A stretch of DNA of 64,000 nucleotides, from positions 1 to 64,000 of the forward strand of contig DAOUKG010000006.1 of NCBI GenBank assembly GCA_034421575.1. The letters run 5' to 3'. The translations under genes and the position numbers were made by a program. Under the pieces are notes generated by a model. The model was not told where the DNA came from and searched no databases. It saw only the letters and a list, made by a program, of their open reading frames with translations. Each line of letters starts with the position of its first letter. Position 1 is the stretch's first letter. The DNA comes from VXLM01 sp034421575. GTDB taxonomy: Bacteria; Chloroflexota; Dehalococcoidia; Lucifugimonadales; VXLM01. Below are positions 49,495 through 59,580 of this stretch, piece after piece.

Positions 49495-50595
49495 ATGAGA
49501 TTTGCGGAACATCTCCTTGAGGACGGGTTTCGGTACGCGTACGCGATTTCGACCGTGGATCTGTCGGGGAACGGCTTGCCGGATATCGTGGCATGCGATA
49601 CGGGCGTCGGTATCTACTGGTTCGAGAACCTTGGGGCAGGGGAGTTCGTGCGTCACACGATTCACGAGCAGGAAGACGAGTGGCTGGAGCGACACCAGAT
49701 CGCTGACATCAACGGGGACGGGAGGCCGGAGATCGTCGGCGTGGACAACTGGAATGGGTCGGTCCTATGGTTCGAGTACGAGGGTGATCCAAGGGAGCGT
49801 TCTTCTTGGAAGCGGCGCTACATTTCGGACGGTGGTCTCGTTGGCGCGTACGACGTGACGGTAGCCGACCTGACGGGCAGTGGGCGCATGGACGTTGCCG
49901 CTTCGAGTTGGAGGACGGGGAAGCAGTTCGCGTGGTTCGAGAATTGCGGCGACCGATGGGTGAAGCGAGTCATCGAGGACGACCTGCCGGAGACGCGGAC
50001 GATCCATGCCGTCGAGATCGCGGGAAACGGGAGGCAGGATCTCATTGGCACGGCTTCGAGTGCGGGACAGGTCATGTGGTACGAGAACCTGGGCGGTGAT
50101 CCCGACGAGATGTGGCAGAAGCACATGATCGACCCATCTGCTGGCAGGGTGATCCACGGGAATATCGTGGATATGGATGGCGACGGAGGAGTCGACTTCG
50201 TCACAGCGGTGGGCGTAAGTGGCAAGACATCGGAAGAACTGGCAGTCCAGCAGGTCGTCTGGTACGAACACGAAGACGATCTGTGGGGGTCTCCGTGGAC
50301 GAAGCACGTGATCTGCGAGCGGTTCCCGTTCGGATTCGAGGCGATTGGGGCGGACATCGACGGCGATGGGGACATGGAAGTCGTCGCAACGGGCGGGGGC
50401 GAGAAGGGGAGGGTGGCCGTGTTCAAGCATCGCGGCGACCCTCGCGGTGAGTGGGACATGGAGGTCATCAAGGAGGACTGGCCTCGCGCGAACCAGGTGA
50501 TCGTTGCCGACCTGACGGGTAACGGAAAACTGGACATCATTGTTGCGGCGGAGCGCGACAACCGGGAGATTAGGTGGTGGGAGAATGTAGGATAA
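49495..50595 (+). CDS. FG-GAP/VCBS-type beta-propeller protein
   Basis: The 366-residue product has seven calcium-loop repeats of the D..GDG..D(I/V) kind: DLSGNGLPDIV, DINGDGRPEIV, DLTGSGRMDVA, EIAGNGRQDLI, DMDGDGGVDFV, DIDGDGDMEVV and DLTGNGKLDII. Between them are VxWFE(N/Y) strands, so it is a seven-bladed propeller. There is no signal peptide, so it would stay inside the cell unless exported in another way. Binding partner unknown. Confidence 0.82.
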   Translation: MRFAEHLLEDGFRYAYAISTVDLSGNGLPDIVACDTGVGIYWFENLGAGEFVRHTIHEQEDEWLERHQIADINGDGRPEIVGVDNWNGSVLWFEYEGDPRERSSWKRRYISDGGLVGAYDVTVADLTGSGRMDVAASSWRTGKQFAWFENCGDRWVKRVIEDDLPETRTIHAVEIAGNGRQDLIGTASSAGQVMWYENLGGDPDEMWQKHMIDPSAGRVIHGNIVDMDGDGGVDFVTAVGVSGKTSEELAVQQVVWYEHEDDLWGSPWTKHVICERFPFGFEAIGADIDGDGDMEVVATGGGEKGRVAVFKHRGDPRGEWDMEVIKEDWPRANQVIVADLTGNGKLDIIVAAERDNREIRWWENVG

Positions 50596-50625
50596 GCCCG
50601 CGGGGTTCCGAAATCGCAAAATCAA

Positions 50626-50651
50626 GAGGGGCGCCACTTGCGGCGCCCCTC
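50626..50651. terminator. Bidirectional terminator hairpin
   Basis: GAGGGGCGCC (50626-50635) and GGCGCCCCTC (50642-50651) form a perfect 10-bp stem with a six-base loop, between two converging genes; a T-rich stretch (CGTTCTTTG) follows on the plus strand. Confidence 0.8.
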
Positions 50652-50686
50652 CGTTCTTTGCTCATTCCGTGCGTTTGTCGACTCAG

Positions 50687-52150
50687 CTAATCACCATCGC
50701 CGTCGTCCGAGGTACTTCCACCACCTTCGTTGGAGGCTTCTTCCCCGGCAGGGACGTAGGAAACGACGCCCGGGAGGTTCTTGAGGGTACTGATGAGGTC
50801 GACGCCTGTGAGTGACTGCACGAGGGCGGGCAGTTGGGCGATCGTGGACGAGACATCCTGAGTGACCTTGCTGGCCCCCGCTCCGGCTCCATCGTCGCCG
50901 CCGTTGCTGATTACGACGATGCTATCGGTCTTGGCGAGCGGCTGAGCGACGGCGTCGGCGACCTGCGGGAGCGACTCGAACAGCTGCTGGATCATGGCTG
51001 CCTGGCCGTACTGCTTCCATGCCTCTGCCTTCTTGTCCATGGCCTGGGCCTCCGCGAGACCCTGGGCCCTGATCGCCTCGGCCTCGGCCTCACCACGCGC
51101 CTTGATGGCGGACGCATCGGCGTCACCGCGCAACTTGATGGCTTCGGCCTCGGCCTCGGCTTCCGCTATGACACGGGAACGCTCACCTTCGGCCACCGTT
51201 TCGAGCTTGTACCGCTCGGCTTCCGCCTCGACCCTGGCGCGCCGCCTGTTACCTTCGGCGATCAGCTCCAACTGGTCGCGCTCGGCCTCAGCGGGACGGC
51301 GGATGGTCGCGTCCAACTCCCGCTCGCGACGGAGGATCTCCTGCTGCTGGATCTCGATCTGCTTCTGACGTTCGACGACCTCGACCTGCAGCTCCTCCTC
51401 GCGGATCTGCTGGCGGGTCTTGGCCTCCTGCAGGGAATAGGCCAATTCTGCTTCAGCGCGTCGTGCGTTGACCTGCTGGTCGTACTCCGCCTTCTGGGTC
51501 TCGAAGTCACGTTGCGACGCTGCGATGGCGGTGTCGGCGGCAAATCTCGCCGCTTCTCGCTGCTGCTCCGCCTGGGCCGACTTGATCCCCGAATCCCGTT
51601 CTGCCTCGGCCTCACCGATCGTAGCGTCTCGCTTGACCTCCGACGTTCTTCGGACTCCAAGGGCCTCGAGGTATCCCTGCTCATCCTGAATGTCGCGGAT
51701 GGAGAAGCTGACGATCTCCAGTCCCATGTTGGTCATGTCGGTCGCGGCCACATCCCGGACCTGCTCGGCGAACGCAACGCGGTCGCGGTATATCTCCTCG
51801 ACCGTCATGGTTCCAAGAATTGCGCGCTGCTGGCCTTCCAGGGTCTGCAGGGCGACCTCCGCGGTCTCGTTCACGGACTTGCCGAGGAACTGCTCGGCAG
51901 CGGTCCTGATGGCCTCTTCGCCACGTCCCACCTTCACCTGGGCGACGCCGTCGACCGATACAGCGACACCCTCTTTGGTATAGACTCTCGCGGTGTTCAC
52001 CTGAAGGGTCATGACCTCGAGTGAGAGCGTCTGGGCCTTCTGAACGAAGGGCAGGACGAACATCCTGCCGCCGACCTTGACCTTCGGCTGCCTGCTTCCC
52101 CCTGACACGATCAGGGCATGGTTCGGTCCTACTGTATGAAAGCCTGCCAT
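50687..52150 (-). CDS. Flotillin-family (SPFH) protein
   Basis: The 487-residue product has an N-terminal SPFH domain (about 8-190) and then a long Glu/Ala/Arg-rich coiled coil (about 195-390), with repeated EAEA segments, as in flotillins that organise membrane microdomains. A hydrophobic, partly buried stretch follows (about 400-415). It lacks the N-terminal membrane hairpin of Bacillus FloT. It is nine bases after the NfeD gene, and GGGGGAG precedes the ATG. NfeD-flotillin pairs are conserved; NfeD may cleave the partner. Confidence 0.88.
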   Translation of the reverse strand: MAGFHTVGPNHALIVSGGSRQPKVKVGGRMFVLPFVQKAQTLSLEVMTLQVNTARVYTKEGVAVSVDGVAQVKVGRGEEAIRTAAEQFLGKSVNETAEVALQTLEGQQRAILGTMTVEEIYRDRVAFAEQVRDVAATDMTNMGLEIVSFSIRDIQDEQGYLEALGVRRTSEVKRDATIGEAEAERDSGIKSAQAEQQREAARFAADTAIAASQRDFETQKAEYDQQVNARRAEAELAYSLQEAKTRQQIREEELQVEVVERQKQIEIQQQEILRRERELDATIRRPAEAERDQLELIAEGNRRRARVEAEAERYKLETVAEGERSRVIAEAEAEAEAIKLRGDADASAIKARGEAEAEAIRAQGLAEAQAMDKKAEAWKQYGQAAMIQQLFESLPQVADAVAQPLAKTDSIVVISNGGDDGAGAGASKVTQDVSSTIAQLPALVQSLTGVDLISTLKNLPGVVSYVPAGEEASNEGGGSTSDDGDGD

Positions 52151-52159
52151 TTTCTCCCC

Positions 52160-53548
52160 CTAGTTTTGTTGATTGGGACTTGTACTATTGTCGGTTGTCT
52201 CCGGTATGTCTTCGTAGAGCTTTTCTACCTTGAGTACCTCATTGTAAACGCCGACGACACGAATCTCGTCACCTTTCTTGATGAGAATTCCGGGGTCGGT
52301 TGAGGCGGACCACTCTTCATTCGCCACCCAGACCTTGCCGGCCGGACTCAGCTCCGAAACGGCTACGCCCCACTGCCCCTCCAGCAACATAGCCTCCTCG
52401 GATTGGAATCCGCTGGACGTGCCTCCCTCGTTTCGCGCGATGCGAATGAAGAAGACCCACGTCACGGTTACGAGGGCTGTCATTGCGGCAATCATGATCG
52501 GGCTTACCATGAAGCTGGGCTCCGGCAGGTCGGAGGGGCTGAAGAAGTCCCCGAACAGGAAGACCGCTCCGAGGACAAGAGCGACAATTCCCCCCGCGCC
52601 GAAGGGGCCAAACCCCGGAGCGGTCGTCTCACCGTAGAAGAGACCTATGGACAGGGCAATGAGACCGACGCCCAGCCAACTGCCCGGCAGATTGAAGAAC
52701 CCGACGAAGGCCAGACCGAGCAAGATCAATCCCAAGATGCCTGGACCGGCGAGGCCCGGAATGAGCATTTCAATCAAGAGGGCGATACCGCCTATGAGGA
52801 ACAGCGCAAATACCACGTTGGGGTTGACGATGATTCTGAGAGCTCGTTCAAGCAGGGTGCTGTCGAGTTGACTCACGCTCGCGCCCTCGGCTGTAAGGGT
52901 GACCACCTGTCCGTTCCCTGTCGTTGCCGTGCGGCCATCAAGCTGATCGAGCATGGAGTTCATGTCCGGCGCAATGAGGTCGATGACGCCTTGTTCAAGG
53001 GCTTCCTCTGCCGAGTAGGCGGTCGACTTGAGGACGGTGTTTTCAAGGGCTTCGACGTTGCGGTCGCGCGTTTGTGCGATGCCCCGGATGAAGGCGCTGG
53101 TATCTGCGCTGATCTTGCGGGAGAGGGTGGGCGGGATGTCCCCTCCCGTTGATGTGACGGGAGAGGCGGCCCCGATGGTGGTGCCGGGCGCCATGACGGC
53201 GAAGTTGGCAGCTGCCGTGATGAACGTGCCGGCGGACGCGGCGCGTGCGCCGGCGGGGCCGACGAAAACCACAACAGGGGTGTCGGACGCTAATATCTCT
53301 TCGACGATCTCTCGCGTGGACTCCAGCAGGCCGCCGGGGGTGTCCAACTGGATGACCACCAGCGACGCCCCTCTGCCGCGCGCCTCGTCGATTCCTCGCG
53401 CGATTCGATCCGCTGTCAGGGGTTCGATGTTGCCGTCGATCTCGATGACGAGCACGGAAGGGCCCTGGGCCGCGACGGATCCGCCGGAGGAGCAAACGAA
53501 GACGGTACCGGCGACGATTACGGCTAACGCTGTAATAACATGCCGCAT
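52160..53548 (-). CDS. NfeD-family membrane-bound serine protease
   Basis: The 462-residue product has an N-terminal signal peptide (about 1-28), a ClpP-like protease domain with Ser105 (ARAASAGTFI) and likely Lys145 (SRKISADT), and four or five helices at about 245-375. A soluble C-terminal OB-fold NfeD domain (about 400-450, with GQWGVAVSELSPAGKVWVANEEW) follows. Members such as PH1510 of Pyrococcus cleave stomatin, so the flotillin downstream is the likely partner. Stop and next ribosome site overlap. Confidence 0.9.
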   Translation of the reverse strand: MRHVITALAVIVAGTVFVCSSGGSVAAQGPSVLVIEIDGNIEPLTADRIARGIDEARGRGASLVVIQLDTPGGLLESTREIVEEILASDTPVVVFVGPAGARAASAGTFITAAANFAVMAPGTTIGAASPVTSTGGDIPPTLSRKISADTSAFIRGIAQTRDRNVEALENTVLKSTAYSAEEALEQGVIDLIAPDMNSMLDQLDGRTATTGNGQVVTLTAEGASVSQLDSTLLERALRIIVNPNVVFALFLIGGIALLIEMLIPGLAGPGILGLILLGLAFVGFFNLPGSWLGVGLIALSIGLFYGETTAPGFGPFGAGGIVALVLGAVFLFGDFFSPSDLPEPSFMVSPIMIAAMTALVTVTWVFFIRIARNEGGTSSGFQSEEAMLLEGQWGVAVSELSPAGKVWVANEEWSASTDPGILIKKGDEIRVVGVYNEVLKVEKLYEDIPETTDNSTSPNQQN

Positions 53549-53586
53549 GGTAGTCCTCTCATCGTAAGAATCCGATTACCCTTCGC

Positions 53587-53615
53587 ATCCTAATTGAGAC
53601 CATAAGTAGTGTCAA
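53587..53615 (-). promoter_or_regulatory. Promoter of the NfeD-flotillin operon
   Basis: Perfect -35 TTGACA (53615-53610) and -10 TAGGAT (53592-53587) are 17 bases apart, about 40 bases before the ATG at 53548. Confidence 0.65.
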
Positions 53616-53745
53616 GGCGAACAGGCCGCTGCAGGTATGTGGTCATCGTGGGTCAAGTCTAGGGGCTTTTGGTAGGTGAACATCACACGATTCTGGGATA
53701 TTATACGGGAATTCACACACACTAATATAAGCAGGGGCAGAATAA

Positions 53746-53778
53746 ACAGAGGCCCCGGGAACATCCCGGGGCCTCTGT
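53746..53778 (-). terminator. Strong terminator of groES-groEL
   Basis: ACAGAGGCCCCGGGA (53746-53760) and TCCCGGGGCCTCTGT (53764-53778) are a perfect 15-bp inverted repeat with a three-base loop. On the minus strand it is followed by TTTATT, so it fits a rho-independent terminator for the leftward chaperonin operon. Confidence 0.88.
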
Positions 53779-53807
53779 TGTCAGACTTCAGTTGACCTTG
53801 GTTAGGT

Positions 53808-55418
<1,611 letters not shown>

Positions 55419-55492
55419 TTCGTCTATTCCCTCCTGTGGAAAGTTGTCTGTTTAGGGATTTCAGTATCGAGGTGTCTTGGTAGCGACGAGAC

Positions 55493-55789
55493 CTACTTCT
55501 TCAGAAGAACGTCGTCTTCTCTGAGGACGAGATACTCGATGTCGCCCTCTCGGAACTCGGTCCCGCCGTACTTGGAGTAGACCACGGTGTCGCCGACCGC
55601 GAGTTCCATGGGGACCCGCTTGCCGTCGTCGGTGAGCTTGCCCGGACCGACCGCAACTACCTTGCCCTCCTGCGGCTTTTCCTTCGCCGTGTCGGGAATG
55701 TAGATTCCACCGGCGCTCATCTGCGCGTCCTCTTCCATCGGTTCCACTACGATCCGATTGCCCAAAGGTTTGAACGTGACGTCTGCCAA
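55493..55789 (-). CDS. groES: Co-chaperonin GroES (Hsp10)
   Basis: The 98-residue protein shows FKPLGNRIVVEPMEEDAQMSAGGIYIPD (about 5-32, with the mobile loop) and VAVGPGKLTDDGKRVPMELAVGDTVVYSKYGGTEFR (about 46-81). It caps the GroEL ring. The start is a TTG at 55789 with AGGAGGG eight to nine bases before it. First gene of the operon. Confidence 0.95.
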   Translation of the reverse strand: MADVTFKPLGNRIVVEPMEEDAQMSAGGIYIPDTAKEKPQEGKVVAVGPGKLTDDGKRVPMELAVGDTVVYSKYGGTEFREGDIEYLVLREDDVLLKK

Positions 55790-55835
55790 CGTACGTACCC
55801 TCCTTACGTGTTGTATTTTGTGCCTCAGCGCAACT

Positions 55836-55862
55836 TTAGCAGTCTCACTTTGACACTGCTAA
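55836..55862. promoter_or_regulatory. CIRCE-like operator before groES
   Basis: TTAGCAGTC (55836-55844), nine spacer bases, then CACTGCTAA (55854-55862). This differs from the CIRCE consensus TTAGCACTC-N9-GAGTGCTAA at one position in the left half and two in the right. HrcA would bind here and release on heat shock. It sits right at the expected transcription start. Confidence 0.8.
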
Positions 55863-55864
55863 AT

Positions 55865-55894
55865 ATTGTAGGGCGGGAGAATTCCGCGCGTCAA
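55865..55894 (-). promoter_or_regulatory. Sigma-70 promoter of groES-groEL
   Basis: TTGACG (55894-55889) and TACAAT (55870-55865) are 18 bases apart on the minus strand. The start site would fall within the CIRCE-like operator. Confidence 0.75.
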
Positions 55895-56162
55895 CATTAT
55901 CGGCCACGAGGTTTGGCAAGTTTGGAGGGGGACGTTCACCGCAGAGGACTCGAAGAACACGGTCAGGTTGCGAATTCCCGCTAGCCAAGACCTTCGCATA
56001 ACCCCCTCTCCCGTTCGCGGGAGAGGGCTGGGGTGAGGGTATAATGCCCTATTCTGCAAGGCCTCTCGCTTCAGGCTCTCGCCCAACTGACACGTTACGC
56101 AAAGATCACCTTCCGCGGGAATGACACAACGAGGATACGAGTGGCGATTCGGTAGTTGTTGG
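55895..56162. repeat. Spacer with GGGAGAGG-type repeat
   Basis: At 56002-56043 CCCCCTCTCCCGTTCGCGGG then AGAGGGCTGGGGTGAGGGTA forms a hairpin. A CACCGCAGAG stretch lies at 55938-55947 and TTCCGCGGGAATGACAC near 56113. No gene. Confidence 0.6.
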
Positions 56163-57833
56163 CTATGAGTCCTGCTTCGACTTGGTTTCGATGATCCACT
56201 CGGTGAGCGGGCTTGGAGACGGTTCGATCATGACGTTGACGACGGCGGGCTTGCCTGCGGCGAAGGCGCGGTTGAGTGCGGGGAGGATCTGGTCGTGGGT
56301 CTCAACGAGTTCGCCGTGCGCGCCCATACCCTCGGCTATGGTGTCGAAGCGGGTGGGCAGCATAGTTGTGGCTACGATCTTGCCGAAGAGCTGGTCCTGC
56401 TGGTGGTAGTCGATTCCCCACACACGGTCGTTGCCGACGATGAACACGACGGGCAGATTGTGTCGCAGGGCGGTGTCGACCTCGAAGCCGTTGAAGCCGA
56501 AACCGCCGTCTCCCGTGAACACGACGACACGGGAGTCGGGCAGGGCGACCTGCGCGCCGATGCCGTAGGGAACACCCCATCCGAGCATTCCGAGCGTACC
56601 GTTGGTGATCCAGCGGTGCTGTTTGTGTGCGGGATGATACGAGGCTCCGTAGAAACCGAAGTCGGCCCCCTCAAAGATCAGGCAAGTGTCATCGTCGATG
56701 AACTGCTTCACTGCGGAGTGGAGGTCCATGGCATGAAGCTGGTCACTGTTCGCGGTGCGCGTTTCGAGGGAGGCGACCTGGCCGGCAGTGGCGCTCTTGA
56801 GGGAATCAATCATCGGGTGTTTGGACCACGAAAGCTTCGATGCCACCTCCGCGAGTTGGCGCACCACGGCTCTGGGGTCGGCGACGATGCCAAGCTCGAC
56901 GTCACGCGCCGTGGCAATTTGCTCCCACGCAGGCTCGACCTGGATGATCTTCGTGGACGCGCCGATAGTGGGAGGGCCGCCGAAGGAGATAGTGTAGTCA
57001 AGCTTTTTGCCCAGCAGAAGGAGGACATCGGCCTCGTGGATGGACTTGGCGGCGTCGTTTACCCTGCCGTCGGAGTATCCGGCACAGAGGGGATGGTCGT
57101 CGGAGATGACGCCACGGGCCGACTGTTCCGTGAAGACGGGGATGCCGGTGGTCTCGGCCAGGAGTTCTATGTCCTCGCGCTGGACGGTGTACGCGCCGTT
57201 AGCGGCTATGATGAGCGGTCGCTCGGCGGCCTGGAGGAGGTCTACGGCGGCGCGAATGTCCGATGGACTCGCGTGAGCGGGTTTGTTGGACGACGAATAC
57301 TGGTGTGCTCGGTCGGCAACGTCTTCCGCGGAGACAGTGGCCTCCTGAACATCGAGTGGAATGGTGAGATGCACGGGGCCGCGACGACCGTGCAATGCCG
57401 TGCGAAAGGCGCGCGAGAAGTACTCAGGGGCGCGGTGCGGGTCTGAGAGCAGCCACGAGCCCTTCGTTACCGGCGCGGCCATGCCGACCTGGTCGATCTC
57501 CTGGGAAGCTCCAAGTCCGAGACGGTCCTGGGTGGCGCTGCCGCTGATGTTCACGACGGGCGTTTCCATGTGATAGGCGAAGGTCAGGCCGGGTATGGCG
57601 TTGGCGTGGCCGGGCGTCGTGAACATGGTGACCCCGGGCGTTCCGGTGATGCGGCCGTATGCGTTGGCCATATCGACGGCTGCCTGCTCGTGTCTCACGT
57701 CGATGAAATTGAAGCCCTCATCGGCCATGTGGTCCATGAGGGGTAGGGTGTGGTCCCCCGCGATGGTGAAGACGGTCTTGACGCCGGCACGGGAGAGCGA
57801 GCGGGTGATGATTTCGAACCCTTTCAACTTCAT
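56163..57833 (-). CDS. Thiamine diphosphate-dependent enzyme, acetolactate synthase-like (2)
   Basis: The 556-residue product has the catalytic Glu in DVRHEQAAVDMA (about 49), a central domain, and the ThDP motif GDGGFGFNGFEVDTALRHNLPVVFIVGND (about 436-464). It is a different member from the one at 46821 and is only weakly similar in the substrate regions. The ATG at 57833 has GGAGGT seven bases upstream, so the TTG at 57848 is not used. The family includes acetolactate synthase, glyoxylate carboligase and sulphoacetaldehyde acetyltransferase; reaction not defined. Confidence 0.86.
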   Translation of the reverse strand: MKLKGFEIITRSLSRAGVKTVFTIAGDHTLPLMDHMADEGFNFIDVRHEQAAVDMANAYGRITGTPGVTMFTTPGHANAIPGLTFAYHMETPVVNISGSATQDRLGLGASQEIDQVGMAAPVTKGSWLLSDPHRAPEYFSRAFRTALHGRRGPVHLTIPLDVQEATVSAEDVADRAHQYSSSNKPAHASPSDIRAAVDLLQAAERPLIIAANGAYTVQREDIELLAETTGIPVFTEQSARGVISDDHPLCAGYSDGRVNDAAKSIHEADVLLLLGKKLDYTISFGGPPTIGASTKIIQVEPAWEQIATARDVELGIVADPRAVVRQLAEVASKLSWSKHPMIDSLKSATAGQVASLETRTANSDQLHAMDLHSAVKQFIDDDTCLIFEGADFGFYGASYHPAHKQHRWITNGTLGMLGWGVPYGIGAQVALPDSRVVVFTGDGGFGFNGFEVDTALRHNLPVVFIVGNDRVWGIDYHQQDQLFGKIVATTMLPTRFDTIAEGMGAHGELVETHDQILPALNRAFAAGKPAVVNVMIEPSPSPLTEWIIETKSKQDS

Positions 57834-57912
57834 CAGATGTACCTCCAACTTGGGAGAAAGACAGGACTTGGAAATCGCAGGAAAATTGCGAAGACATTGA
57901 GGGGAAATATAG

Positions 57913-57941
57913 TTGATTCATGAATTATCGCGCAATACACT
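57913..57941 (+). promoter_or_regulatory. Likely promoter of the first MFS gene
   Basis: TTGATT (57913-57918) and TACACT (57936-57941) are 17 bases apart in the divergent spacer, about 30 bases before the GTG start. Confidence 0.45.
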
Positions 57942-57973
57942 TTTATCAAGTCGCGTGAAATACTTGCTGGCGA

Positions 57974-59461
57974 GTGTCCGCCCCGAAACGGCACAGGGCA
58001 AAGCGGCGCAGACTTGACCCTACATCAGAGGGCAAAGTAAAGGCCATGCAAGAAGCCAGGCGTCCGTCCCCTGTCGGGGACGTTCCCCCCGTCAGCGATT
58101 CCGCAGGCGAGCATCACCTCGGGAAGACACCCTCGGTTTCGCGAGTGCGACTTTTCTCCGGACTATCGAGATTCCGTACGCTCGAGTCCTTCCAGCACCG
58201 GGACTTCGGATTCCTGTGGGCTTCGATCTTCTCCATGTCCTTCACCGGCTGGATCATCAACATCGTTACGGGGTGGCTCACCTACCAGCTAACGTCTTCA
58301 CCTCTCCTGACCGGACTTGCCATCGGCATGGGCGCGCTGCCCCCGGTCGTTATTGCACCGATTGCGGGCGTGCTTATCGACAGCCTCGATCGCAAGAAGG
58401 TCATGATTGCCGCGATGGCATCCTTCGCGCTGTTCATAGCGGCGTTCGGAGTGATCGTGCTTCTCGACATACTCCAACCCTGGCACATCTTCGCCGTTAG
58501 CTTCCTGATGGGGGTATCGGGTTCCTTCCTTCGGCCTGCGGAGCAGGCAGTCCTGGCAAACACCGTGCCCAGGAGGCGATTGGTCAACGCATTCGCATTG
58601 ACGGCCTTTGCGGGAAGCATCACCCGGTTGATCGCTCCGGCAATTACGGGATTCATGATCGCGTTGATGGGCCCAGGGGTCTCCATACTGCTTGCATGCG
58701 CGTTCGTTCTGGTTGGAATCAAGATGACCTGGCATGTGCGAGTGCCCGAGAGAGAGCGACAGAAAATCAGGCCAAAGTCCATGATGACGGATCTGCAGGA
58801 TGCCGCGAGGTACGTCAAAGGATCACAGGTCGTACTGGCCATGATGGTCTTGACAACCGCGATGTTGACGTTCGTGAGCACGATAAATATGGGACTTATG
58901 CCCGTGTTCGCTTCGGACGTTTTCAACGCGGGTCCACAGGTGCTCGGGCTGATCGTCGCCGCGCTCGGAGGCGGGATGACGATTGGCACGATAGCCATTG
59001 CGACCGTCGGCGATGCCAGGAGAAAGGGAAGGATAGTCATCGTGACCGGATTGGTGACTGCCCTAGGGGTCATGGCCTTCTCGCACAGCGGCACGCTGCT
59101 CTTCGCCTTCCCGGTCGTCTTGCTGTACGGCGCAACGATGGTCATGACGTGGACAGTATCCGGCGCGCTCATACAGTCGGTAGTGCCGGATGCACTGAGG
59201 GGCAGGGTCGCTGCACTGTCAGTAATGACGACCGCCTTCTTCCCGGTCGGCATGTTGTTTGTTGGTGGGCTGGCCGAACTCTTGGGCGCGTCTATGGCTA
59301 CTTTGATTTCAGCACTGTGCTTGCTGTCGGTCGGCGGGGCTATCCCATTCGTGTTCCGAAGCGTGTGGAATTACCGCGCAGGCGGCGTTTTGGACGAGGA
59401 CGAAGAAGACGATGAGGACGCGATAGAGTCACCCGAGGCGCTGGAACCCCGGACTGCCTAG
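57974..59461 (+). CDS. MFS exporter (MFS_3/EntS-like), 1
   Basis: The 495-residue product has a basic N-terminal tail (KRHRAKRRR), then twelve helices with SLDRKKVMIAA (about 136-146) as the loop-2 motif and FLRPAEQAVLANTVPRRRLVNAFAL (about 185-210). It ends in an acidic DEDEEDDEDAIESPEALEP tail. It resembles enterobactin exporter-like MFS proteins. Start GTG 57974 is uncertain; an ATG at 58046 would remove most of the basic tail. It is followed by a paralogue of the same type. Confidence 0.85.
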   Translation: MSAPKRHRAKRRRLDPTSEGKVKAMQEARRPSPVGDVPPVSDSAGEHHLGKTPSVSRVRLFSGLSRFRTLESFQHRDFGFLWASIFSMSFTGWIINIVTGWLTYQLTSSPLLTGLAIGMGALPPVVIAPIAGVLIDSLDRKKVMIAAMASFALFIAAFGVIVLLDILQPWHIFAVSFLMGVSGSFLRPAEQAVLANTVPRRRLVNAFALTAFAGSITRLIAPAITGFMIALMGPGVSILLACAFVLVGIKMTWHVRVPERERQKIRPKSMMTDLQDAARYVKGSQVVLAMMVLTTAMLTFVSTINMGLMPVFASDVFNAGPQVLGLIVAALGGGMTIGTIAIATVGDARRKGRIVIVTGLVTALGVMAFSHSGTLLFAFPVVLLYGATMVMTWTVSGALIQSVVPDALRGRVAALSVMTTAFFPVGMLFVGGLAELLGASMATLISALCLLSVGGAIPFVFRSVWNYRAGGVLDEDEEDDEDAIESPEALEPRTA

Positions 59462-59529
59462 AAGTGCCTGGGACGACTCACAGGTTGTGATGCTCAGACA
59501 CCTTCGACGACGACATCAAGCCTCATCGT

Positions 59530-59580
59530 AGGCCGGATATCGGCCCGGTATCGAGTACTGGACAGGCTCCTGCCGGTATG
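59530..59580. repeat. GGCCGGATATCGGCCCGGTAT-type palindrome
   Basis: GGATATCGGCCCGGTATCGA ... CTGCCGGTATG matches the layout of the repeats at 10218 and 34383. Its last bases contain the start codon called for the second MFS gene. Confidence 0.5.

Noticed and set aside
50834..52024. A 396-codon frame on the plus strand opposite flotillin
   Set aside because: It is a Leu/Gly/Asp-rich mirror of the repetitive Glu-Ala coiled coil and shows no domain.
56295..57446. A 383-codon frame on the plus strand opposite the second ThDP enzyme
   Set aside because: Mirror frame of a gene with intact ThDP motifs; no domain visible.
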